A stretch of 8,999 bases of DNA from contig DAOTWP010000141.1 of the NCBI GenBank assembly GCA_034435675.1, positions 1 to 8,999 of the forward strand, written 5' to 3'. This document shows positions 1 to 5,418 of this stretch, piece after piece. Both the position numbers and the translations under genes were made by a program. Positions within the stretch are counted from its first letter, which is position 1. The number at the start of each line of letters is the position of its first letter. Source of the stretch: DAOTWP01 sp034435675 (GTDB lineage: Bacteria; Chloroflexota; Anaerolineae; Aggregatilineales; Phototrophicaceae). The notes under the pieces were generated by a model that saw only the letters and a program-made list of their open reading frames with translations, did not search any database and was not told the origin of the DNA.

Positions 1-117
1 GCCGGTGCGCGACGACACGATTTCGGGATTGATGTCGGTGGTCTTGGCGAGTTCGGCGTTCGTTACAATTTTGCCGGGAAGATACTTGCCCCAGCCAATA
101 ATGTGAGCATTAATCAA
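1..117 (-). CDS. 3-oxoacyl-ACP synthase III (FabH-like / KAS III family), N-terminal fragment
   Basis: The 5' end of a gene leaving the window at base 1; 39 codons are visible. The translation begins (M)INAHIIGWGKYLPGKIVTN and ends with SSRTG, which is the classic N-terminal pattern of ketoacyl-ACP synthase III and related thiolase-fold enzymes: a first beta strand followed by G-x-G-x-YLP, then VTNAEL, then a conserved RTG. KAS III enzymes condense an acyl-CoA with malonyl-ACP to start fatty-acid synthesis; relatives make polyketides, or HMG-CoA. The catalytic Cys-His-Asn residues lie outside the window, so the exact function is open. The start is TTG at 117-115: there is no in-frame ATG, and a GGAGG Shine-Dalgarno lies 9 nt upstream. 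The only nearby ATG (109-107) is in another frame. The gene follows livF by 77 bp on the same strand and may be co-transcribed with the transporter cluster. The family call is strong for such a short piece. Confidence 0.72.
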   Translation of the reverse strand, partial: MINAHIIGWGKYLPGKIVTNAELAKTTDINPEIVSSRTG

Positions 118-182
118 TAAACCAATCCTCCAATGAGCCAGTGAGCCAATCAATAAACCAATTGGGTTCATCGGCACATTGG
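112..182. repeat. Imperfect ATTGG-type microrepeats with a 15-bp direct repeat, livF-fabH gap
   Basis: AATCAATAAACCAAT occurs at 112-126 and again at 148-162, identical over 15 bp at a 36-bp period. Between the copies TGAGCCA occurs twice (134-140 and 142-148). CCAAT recurs at 122, 130, 146 and 158, CCAATTGG at 158-165 is a palindrome, and ATTGGTTCAT at 178-187 resembles ATTGGGTTCAT at 161-171. On the minus strand this reads as a run of ATTGG units. The first 15-bp copy overlaps the TTG start of the FabH-like gene. It looks like local duplication; a binding-site role is only a possibility. Confidence 0.6.
127..131 (-). promoter_or_regulatory. Shine-Dalgarno GGAGG deciding the TTG start of the FabH-like gene
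   Basis: On the minus strand GGAGG is followed by 9 nt and then TTG (117-115) in frame with the KAS III-like N-terminus. The perfect core and ideal spacing support this non-ATG start. The motif sits inside the ATTGG-rich microrepeats. Confidence 0.7.
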
Positions 183-194
183 TTCATTTTGTTT

Positions 195-989
195 TTATCC
201 CAGCCAGCGTTTGCGGCGTTTGTAATGTTTGACCTCGCGGTAGCTTTTGCGCTCGCCGGAGGTGTTCAAGCCCAGATAAAATTCTTTGATGTCTTCGTTT
301 TGCGCCAACTGCGCCGCCGGACCATCCAGCACAATACGCCCGTTTTCCATCACGTAGCCATGATCAGCGAGTTCCAGCGCGGCGCGGGCGTTCTGCTCGA
401 CAATCAGCACCGACACACCTTCCTGCTCTTTGATATTGCGCACAATCTCGAAGATTTCTGCGACCAGCATCGGCGCAAGCCCCAGCGACGGCTCATCCAG
501 CATCAGCAGTTTGGGATGCCCCAGCAGCGCCCGCCCGATGACCATCATCTGCTGCTCGCCACCGGACAAATACCCGCTGATGCGGCGGCGCATATCTTTT
601 AGCCGCGGGAAATAGTTAAACACGTTGTCGAGGTCACGGCGGAAATAGCGCCCCCCGTGATAGCTCATCGCGCCCAGTTGAAGGTTCTCTTCAACCGTCA
701 GGTGGCGGAACAGCGGGCGTCCTTCGATCACCTGAATCAGCCCCATGCGCACGATGTCCTCTGCTGAGAGGTGGTCAATGCGCTGTTCTTCCCAGGTGAT
801 GCTGCCGCGTGTCACTTCGCCCAGTTCGCTGCGCAGCAAACCGCTGATGGATTTGAGCGTGGTGGATTTGCCCGCGCCGTTGGGTCCCAGCAGCGCCACC
901 ACCTGGCGCGGCTTAACCTCGAAAGACACCCCGCGCAGCACCAGAATAACACTGTTATAAATCACTTCGATATTGTTGACACTTAACAT
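195..989 (-). CDS. livF: HAAT-family ABC transporter ATP-binding protein, LivF type
   Basis: Cytoplasmic ATPase subunit of 264 residues that partners with LivG to power the LivH/LivM channel. Visible motifs: Walker A GPNGAGKST (35-43), Q-loop Gln86, signature LSGGEQQ (141-147), Walker B LLMLDEP (161-167) and D-loop SLGLAP. The H-loop position reads VEQN, with Gln in place of His, which is usual in LivF proteins and separates it from LivG. The family is normally about 235-240 residues; here a very basic tail follows (about 245-264, including KHYKRRKRWLG). I have seen similar tails in LivF homologues from acyl-CoA-ligase-associated clusters, so I treat it as a subfamily trait rather than a readthrough. 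The ATG at 989-987 is chosen because the N-terminus starts exactly at the conserved LSVNNIEVIY strand; its Shine-Dalgarno is weak. It is the last transporter gene of the cluster and lies after a hairpin that may reduce its transcript level. Confidence 0.93.
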   Translation of the reverse strand: MLSVNNIEVIYNSVILVLRGVSFEVKPRQVVALLGPNGAGKSTTLKSISGLLRSELGEVTRGSITWEEQRIDHLSAEDIVRMGLIQVIEGRPLFRHLTVEENLQLGAMSYHGGRYFRRDLDNVFNYFPRLKDMRRRISGYLSGGEQQMMVIGRALLGHPKLLMLDEPSLGLAPMLVAEIFEIVRNIKEQEGVSVLIVEQNARAALELADHGYVMENGRIVLDGPAAQLAQNEDIKEFYLGLNTSGERKSYREVKHYKRRKRWLG

Positions 990-1091
990 AACGCGAGTCT
1001 CACAGCTCTATCAGCGCGGAGCGCAGTTGCCCTGCCCCCTGCGAAGCGTCAAAATGCATTCTTGAGTGACGTTATGGAACGCCGATTATTA

Positions 1092-1123
1092 AGAAGGGGC
1101 AACCCCGCGGGGGCGCCCCTTCT
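1092..1123 (-). terminator. Strong GC-rich hairpin between the binding-protein gene and livF
   Basis: AGAAGGGGC (1092-1100) pairs perfectly with GCCCCTTCT (1115-1123), a 9-bp stem. The loop itself holds the palindrome CCCCGCGGGG (1103-1112), so the stem may be longer or branched. It begins about 19 nt after the binding-protein stop codon. In the minus-strand direction the stem is followed by TAATAAT, not a clean T-tract, so termination may be partial. A plausible role is attenuation or a 3' stability element that lets the binding protein be made in excess over livF. The structure is clear; the function is inferred. Confidence 0.55.
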
Positions 1124-1141
1124 CCTTGCTTAAGCTTCAGA

Positions 1142-2557
1142 TCAACCCGGTACGTCAGCACCACCCGGACGCAGATCCGGCGCGGGGGCGAAGTCGGTCA
1201 GCGGCACGAGCAGCGGGATAAATGCCTGCGTGCCGTCCGGCAGATCAACCTTCAGCGCTTCGTCGCCCGACCCCGCAGGAGCGGTCATGTCGGCATTGAA
1301 GAAGCTCAACCGGGCAATGCGGTTGTTGCGCGCGGCGCGCAGCGCACCGCCTTCAAAATTGATGGTCTGCAACCCAAGCGGCTGGTAGTCCAGTCCTTCG
1401 ATAGTTGCCTTCACTTCTGCACCGGTCACAGCATCCATGCTGCCCACCCGGTTCGCCGTCTGGATATACACTTCGGCGTACAGGTCAACAGTCGTCCAGC
1501 CCAGCAGGTAGGCGATGTTCTGGGTGCTCAGCCCGCGTTCGTTGGCGGCTGCCTGTTCACGAATCAGCGCGATACCGGGCTGATCCACTTCGGTCCACCA
1601 GTAGAACGGCAGGGAGCCGAGCATGCCGTTAACCACCGGCAGCCCATCCGCGCCGACTGCCGTGCGGCTGAGCAGCCCGACGGAGGTGTCCAGCACCCAG
1701 TTCACACCGGCAACGGTGACTTCATTTTCCAGACCCAGCGTATGCACGGTGGCGGCAACCAGCACGGGACCGCTGGCGAGGCTGTTGGTATAGAGGATAT
1801 TCGCGCCGGCATCCACCAGATTCTGCACCTGCGTGCTGATGTCGGTTGCGGTGGGCGGGAAGTATTCCGGCGTGTCGAGGATCGTCACACCGACCGATGC
1901 GCAGTAGCTCATCGTCTCTGCGTTGAATGCGGCTTCGCCAAACGCGCCGGGCCAGCTAATGTAGCCGATGGTCGGTTCGGGATACATATCAGCATTTGCC
2001 GAGAGATAATCGCAGAACGAGCCAAGCTGGTCAGCATAGAGCGGGTTGGTCGCAAAAATCCAGCCTGGTTCCTGCCCGTCTTCACCGTACAGACCGGGCA
2101 CAGACCCGGCAGAGATCAGCACGGGGATTTCATCTTCTGCCACCTGGGAGCGCAGCAGTTCAGCATCGCCGGAAGCATACAGCACCAGCAGGGTGGGTTT
2201 GGGGTCGAGTGTCGAGTAGTAATCGTAGGCTGCCTGCGATTCTTCCGCCACGCCGCCCGTATCACGATAGTGGACGCCTTCTGTCGAAACGAAGGTCGCG
2301 CCGCAGGCACCGCCATGCGCGTTGTAGTAGGCAATGGCGTCGGCAATCCCCGCCAGCAGCGGCTGGGTAATAAACGCATATGGACCACTGAGGTCGCCAA
2401 AGTGATAGACCGGAATCTCGACGCCCGTCATGTCAACGGCGCATTCACTGTGCTGAATAAAATCCGGTAAGCCCATGTCATCCTGAGCGAATGCCGGGAG
2501 CACGAGGATGCCCAGCAGCAGGAGCAGCGAAACGATCCTAAAAGCTAATTTATGCAT
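1142..2557 (-). CDS. HAAT-type ABC transporter substrate-binding protein, secreted
   Basis: A type 1 periplasmic-binding-fold protein (Peripla_BP_6 / LivK-like) of 471 residues, longer than the usual 370-430. A signal peptide is evident: HKLAFR, a hydrophobic core (about 9-20), then PAFA before Gln25, a good signal peptidase I site. There is no lipobox cysteine, unlike many binding proteins of single-membrane bacteria. The mature N-terminus has the family pattern: GDLSGPYAF (54-62) and YYNAHGGACG (77-86), matching the G-x-SGP and iNa-GG-i-G signatures. Later regions fit the second lobe: IGYISWPGAFGE (197-208), a DIxxQVQNLVDAGANILY stretch (239-256) and the NFEGG (400-404) strand. Four cysteines are present (39, 85, 182, 219); the first two are placed for the disulfide common in this family. 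The ATG at 2557-2555 has a GAGAGG Shine-Dalgarno at 2569-2574. The gene lies between livM and livF. The ligand cannot be read from sequence; the neighbouring acyl-CoA ligase points to a carboxylic acid. Confidence 0.9.
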   Translation of the reverse strand: MHKLAFRIVSLLLLLGILVLPAFAQDDMGLPDFIQHSECAVDMTGVEIPVYHFGDLSGPYAFITQPLLAGIADAIAYYNAHGGACGATFVSTEGVHYRDTGGVAEESQAAYDYYSTLDPKPTLLVLYASGDAELLRSQVAEDEIPVLISAGSVPGLYGEDGQEPGWIFATNPLYADQLGSFCDYLSANADMYPEPTIGYISWPGAFGEAAFNAETMSYCASVGVTILDTPEYFPPTATDISTQVQNLVDAGANILYTNSLASGPVLVAATVHTLGLENEVTVAGVNWVLDTSVGLLSRTAVGADGLPVVNGMLGSLPFYWWTEVDQPGIALIREQAAANERGLSTQNIAYLLGWTTVDLYAEVYIQTANRVGSMDAVTGAEVKATIEGLDYQPLGLQTINFEGGALRAARNNRIARLSFFNADMTAPAGSGDEALKVDLPDGTQAFIPLLVPLTDFAPAPDLRPGGADVPG

Positions 2558-2675
2558 TGCAAAGTATCCTCTCTAATCTAAACATGTGCTGCCTGTTGAA
2601 TCGGTGTTGCCCACAACTATCATGATGTTGCTTGCGAGTAGCCCTCCTGTTGTGCCAGCCAACGCCAACCAGATT

Positions 2676-2695
2676 GTACTCGCTAGTGCGAGTAC
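2676..2695 (-). repeat. Perfect inverted repeat (8-bp stem, 4-nt loop) spanning the livM stop codon
   Basis: GTACTCGC (2676-2683) and GCGAGTAC (2688-2695) are exact reverse complements around a TAGT loop. The livM stop codon (TAG, 2685-2683) is inside the hairpin. No T-tract follows on the minus strand, so an intrinsic terminator is unlikely; a 3' end stabiliser or a block between livM and the binding-protein gene is possible. Confidence 0.55.
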
Positions 2696-3798
2696 GGACG
2701 AATTTTCCAGGCAATTTTCAGAATTTCCCAGCGGTGCGCGATACCGCGCGGCTCGATAATCAGGAAAATGATTAACGCGAGACCGAACAGCGTCGGGCTG
2801 AGCGCCGCGTTGATGTTCACCGGGGCGACAAACGGCAGCAGCTGCGGCAGCAGCGCGCTGAGCCAGGGCACCAGCGTCAGCGGCACGACAAACTGGGTCA
2901 GCAGGATGATGAACGATACCCCGAACAGCGGTCCCAGCGGGAAGCCCGCCCCGCCGATCACCAGCATGGCAAGGAATTCGATTGAGAGCGCCAGCGTGAA
3001 ACGATCCAGCGACAGGGTTGCCGACTCGAACGCCAGCAGCCCCCCCGCCAGATCGGCATACAGTGAACTGACGAAGAACGCCAACAGCTTGTAACGAAAT
3101 ACGTTGATGCCCAGCAGTTCCGCCGCCAGGTCGTTGTCGCGGATGGCGATAAAGGCACGCCCCACGCGCGTGCGCACGATATTACGCGCCAAAAGGAACG
3201 ACAGAATAGCGATCGGGATGATGATGTAGTAGTGGCCCATCGTCGTGCCGAAATCAATGCTGCCGATCATCGGGCGCGGTACTTCCAGCGGGCGCGAGCC
3301 GTTGGTTACGTCAACCAACTGGTAACGCAGCAGCCAGGGCAGAATGAACTGTGCTGCCAGTGTCGCCATTGCCAGATAAAAGCCCTTGACCCGCAGCGAG
3401 GGGATGCCAAAGATCAGCCCAACACCGCCGGTGAACAGCGTCGCCAGCGGGATCGCCAGCCAGAACGGGGTGCCCAGTTCGCGCGAGAAGATCGCCGCGC
3501 TGTATGCGCCTACCGCCATGAATGCCGCATGCCCCAGCGAAATCTGCCCCGTGTAGCCGATCAGCATGTTGAGACCTTGCACGGCAATGGCAAAGATCGC
3601 AATACGTATGATGATGCCCACCCAGAACTGTGGGATGATACTCAGCCCCAGCGGTCCTTCCAGTGTCAGCAGCGGGAATGCCAGCAGCGCCAGGATCCAG
3701 ATCAGCGCGCCGGCTTTGTCCCCGCGTGTGCGGTTGAGCGCCATATCCTGCGTATAAGCGGTATCAAAAACCCCGGAAGGGCGAATATTTGAAGCCAT
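2683..3798 (-). CDS. livM: HAAT-family ABC transporter permease, LivM type
   Basis: Inner-membrane permease of 371 residues that pairs with LivH to form the channel. The LivM signature GYTGQISLGHAAFMAVGAY lies at 81-99. SLRVKGFYLAMATLAAQ (134-150) and the cytoplasmic coupling loop with GRAFIAIRDNDLAAELLG (213-230) are diagnostic; that loop contacts the ATPases. IGGAGFPLGPLFG (281-293) and the terminal EPRGI (349-353) complete the family pattern. Hydrophobic stretches near 32-48, 60-80, 90-105, 113-130, 190-205, 236-256, 272-285, 290-312 and 335-348 fit a multi-pass protein. A hydrophilic leader of about 28 residues precedes the first helix. The ATG at 3798-3796 is supported by GAGGAG at 3807-3812, 8 nt upstream; Met19 is the alternative start. 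The gene begins 236 bp after livH ends, a wide gap for partner permeases, and its own stop lies inside a hairpin. Confidence 0.93.
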   Translation of the reverse strand: MASNIRPSGVFDTAYTQDMALNRTRGDKAGALIWILALLAFPLLTLEGPLGLSIIPQFWVGIIIRIAIFAIAVQGLNMLIGYTGQISLGHAAFMAVGAYSAAIFSRELGTPFWLAIPLATLFTGGVGLIFGIPSLRVKGFYLAMATLAAQFILPWLLRYQLVDVTNGSRPLEVPRPMIGSIDFGTTMGHYYIIIPIAILSFLLARNIVRTRVGRAFIAIRDNDLAAELLGINVFRYKLLAFFVSSLYADLAGGLLAFESATLSLDRFTLALSIEFLAMLVIGGAGFPLGPLFGVSFIILLTQFVVPLTLVPWLSALLPQLLPFVAPVNINAALSPTLFGLALIIFLIIEPRGIAHRWEILKIAWKIRPYSH

Positions 3799-3901
3799 GC
3801 AATAAACTCCTCAAAGAATGGCGTAATTAACCGTGATGAAATCGCTAAGGACCTGTCCGTAAATTCATCAAGCCGGGCGAGGTACGCCCCACCGCTACAA
3901 G

Positions 3902-3914
3902 GAAATCTGATTTC
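3902..3914. repeat. Short inverted repeat GAAATC-T-GATTTC in the livH-livM gap
   Basis: GAAATC and GATTTC flank a single T. The 13-bp near-palindrome could be a small binding site. It is short enough to occur by chance, and no promoter elements could be placed around it with confidence. Confidence 0.25.
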
Positions 3915-3951
3915 TCGGATAGATCCTAATGGAAAAACCACTCAGGTGAGG

Positions 3952-3977
3952 AGCAAGGGGATTAATCCTCTTGTCCA
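3952..3977. repeat. Palindromic intergenic element, copy 1 (livH-livM gap)
   Basis: The core CAAGGGGATTAATCCTCTTG (3954-3973) folds into an 8-pair stem around TTAA, with one G-U pair on the plus strand (an A-C mismatch in the minus-strand transcript). Read on the minus strand, the 26-bp element matches the plus strand of copy 2 (5348-5373) at 23 positions, so the copies are in opposite orientation. It lies about 60 nt after the livH stop in a 236-bp gap that contains no credible gene. No T-tract follows, so this resembles a REP-like element more than a terminator. Confidence 0.6.
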
Positions 3978-4034
3978 GAACCCTTGTGAGCATTCTTTTT
4001 GATGTATCCATAAGTTAACCTGTGGCGCGTTGTA

Positions 4035-5234
4035 TCAGATGCGCTCGATGCGCTTCTCACCGAACAAGCCATAGGGGCGGATAATCAGCACGACCAGCAG
4101 CACCAGATAGGGCGCGAGTTCCGTGCCCACCTGATTGGGGAACAGCAGCGTACCCCATTCCTGCACCAGCCCGATCACCAGTCCGCCGACCAGCGCGCCG
4201 GAGATCGACTCCAACCCGCCGAGCAGCACCGCTGGGAACGCCCGCAGGGCAAGAAATGCCATGTTTTGCGAGATGCTGTTGGCGCTGCCTTGCAGTGCGC
4301 CTGCGGTGGTTGCTAGCAGCGCCGCGATTATCCACGCGACTGCCAGAATCACGCGCACCCGCAGCCCGATTGCCTGCGCGAGCTGCGGGTTTTCTGCCGC
4401 GCCACGCATCGCCAGCCCCACGTTGGTATAACGGAAGAAGGCGACGAAGGCGAGGAACGCCAGAATCGCCATGCCGAAGGCGATCAGCAGTTCGGTTCGG
4501 ATGATAATATTGCCCCCCAGCGCCTCGCGTGCGTCAATGCGAATCGGCATGGGGATGCCCAGTTCTGACAACCCACTGAACACTTGCAGCGGCAGTTCCA
4601 CGCTGCCCCACAAAATCTGCGTGACGCCGAGCATCACCTCGGAAAGCGCCAGCGTCATCAGCACGATGGCAAACAGCGGCTGACCGATCAGGGGGCGAAT
4701 GGCGAAGCGTTCGACAATTAACCCCAGCAGAATGGCGCTGACCACTGCCCCGGTGATAGCGTGAATCAGCGCCAGTTCTTTGCCACCCACCGTCATCAAG
4801 GCGGTCAGGATGATTACCGTCCCAGCGCCGATCAGCAGGTTACGCGGCTGTGCCAGGTGGCGCAGGCTGCCCATGGCGATGACCATCACAACCATCACCA
4901 GCGCCAGCGCTGCCGCTGCCAGCACGGAGATTTGTGTGGTGCTGAAAAAGGTGTAGAACATCAGCGCGCCCAGCACCATCATTGAGCCATGCGCGAAATT
5001 GAACACGCCCGATGCCTTGTTGACGATCACAATGCCCAGCGCGACCAGCGCGTACACGCCGCCCACCAGAATGCCCGTGATAGTGGATTGCAGCAGGCGG
5101 GCAGGTGACCGTTCGTTGATCACTGGTGTCATCAGCAGGATCAGCAGAATGGCAAGCGCAATATAGAGAATCCAGTTGACGGTGCGCTTATTTTGCCGGT
5201 ACATCGAGTTTAGCGAAGTCGTAATCGCAGCCAT
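4035..5234 (-). CDS. livH: HAAT-family ABC transporter permease, LivH type, enlarged
   Basis: Inner-membrane permease of 399 residues; typical LivH proteins are about 290-310. The family core is clear: TGILVGGVYALVALGIVIV (53-71), ASGVFNFAHGSMMVLGA (74-90), the VERFAIRPL segment (174-182), VLMTLALSEVM (191-201), the ATPase-coupling loop AMRGAAENPQLAQAIGL (275-291) and LRAFPAVLLGGLESISGALVGG (in two parts, 330-351). The extra length is in two places: an N-terminal extension of about 45 residues with a hydrophobic segment (21-36), and about 40 additional residues between the FAHG motif and VERF (roughly 100-165), which look like one or two extra membrane helices around the polar SLRHLAQPRN loop. 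The ATG at 5234-5232 has only a weak GAAG Shine-Dalgarno; Met11 is a possible alternative. The gene lies 169 bp after the ligase stop. Functional assignment is firm, substrate specificity unknown. Confidence 0.92.
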   Translation of the reverse strand: MAAITTSLNSMYRQNKRTVNWILYIALAILLILLMTPVINERSPARLLQSTITGILVGGVYALVALGIVIVNKASGVFNFAHGSMMVLGALMFYTFFSTTQISVLAAAALALVMVVMVIAMGSLRHLAQPRNLLIGAGTVIILTALMTVGGKELALIHAITGAVVSAILLGLIVERFAIRPLIGQPLFAIVLMTLALSEVMLGVTQILWGSVELPLQVFSGLSELGIPMPIRIDAREALGGNIIIRTELLIAFGMAILAFLAFVAFFRYTNVGLAMRGAAENPQLAQAIGLRVRVILAVAWIIAALLATTAGALQGSANSISQNMAFLALRAFPAVLLGGLESISGALVGGLVIGLVQEWGTLLFPNQVGTELAPYLVLLVVLIIRPYGLFGEKRIERI

Positions 5235-5347
5235 AAGTATTCTTCAGTTTTCTAAGCAATTCGGTCAACAATACGGGTTGAACGCCGCCGCTGGCACGCC
5301 CGTCAATCTCTGCTGGCGGGTCAAGTTCCAGGTTTAAGCTGCCTGCC

Positions 5348-5373
5348 GGACAAGGGGGTTAATCCCCTTGTTC
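5348..5373. repeat. Palindromic intergenic element, copy 2 (ligase-livH gap)
   Basis: The core CAAGGGGGTTAATCCCCTTG (5351-5370) forms a stem of 7 Watson-Crick pairs plus a G-T pair around TTAA. Flanking A-T, G-T and G-C pairs extend it to 5348-5373. It is the inverted counterpart of copy 1 with 3 differences in 26 bp, and lies about 30 nt beyond the ligase stop. No T-tract follows on the minus strand. It may act as a 3' mRNA stabiliser, or be a copy of a dispersed palindromic repeat family. Confidence 0.6.
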
Positions 5374-5398
5374 ATTCATACACCATCTCAGGTCGTGA

Positions 5399-5418
5399 GT
5401 GTGCTAAACCTCGCACAC
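5399..5418 (-). repeat. Hairpin spanning the ligase stop codon
   Basis: GTGTGC (5399-5404) pairs with GCACAC (5413-5418) around an 8-nt loop. The ligase stop codon TAG (5406-5404) lies at the loop/stem boundary. The arrangement parallels the hairpin at the livM stop but the stem is shorter (6 bp), so chance is a real alternative. Confidence 0.3.

Noticed and set aside
1046..1074. CGTCA/TGACG stem upstream of livF, and a GCATTTTGAC 10-mer also present at 8317-8326
   Set aside because: The stem is 5 bp with a long loop, and one shared 10-mer among the gaps is about what chance predicts.
1742..2470. 242-codon plus-strand open frame antisense to the binding-protein gene
   Set aside because: Fully contained in a well-supported minus-strand gene, with no recognisable domain or ribosome binding site.
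2558..2675. Possible separate promoter for the binding-protein gene
   Set aside because: The 125-bp gap contains small palindromes such as ATCATGAT, but no -35/-10 pair with acceptable sequence and spacing could be found.
3232..3792. 186-codon plus-strand open frame antisense to livM
   Set aside because: Composition is rich in Arg, Gln and Ala with no domain; it mirrors the hydrophobic codons of the permease.
3702..3941. 79-codon minus-strand frame bridging the livH-livM gap
   Set aside because: It overlaps the livM start in another frame, has no family resemblance and no convincing ribosome binding site; livM's own GAGGAG site and conserved protein explain the region.
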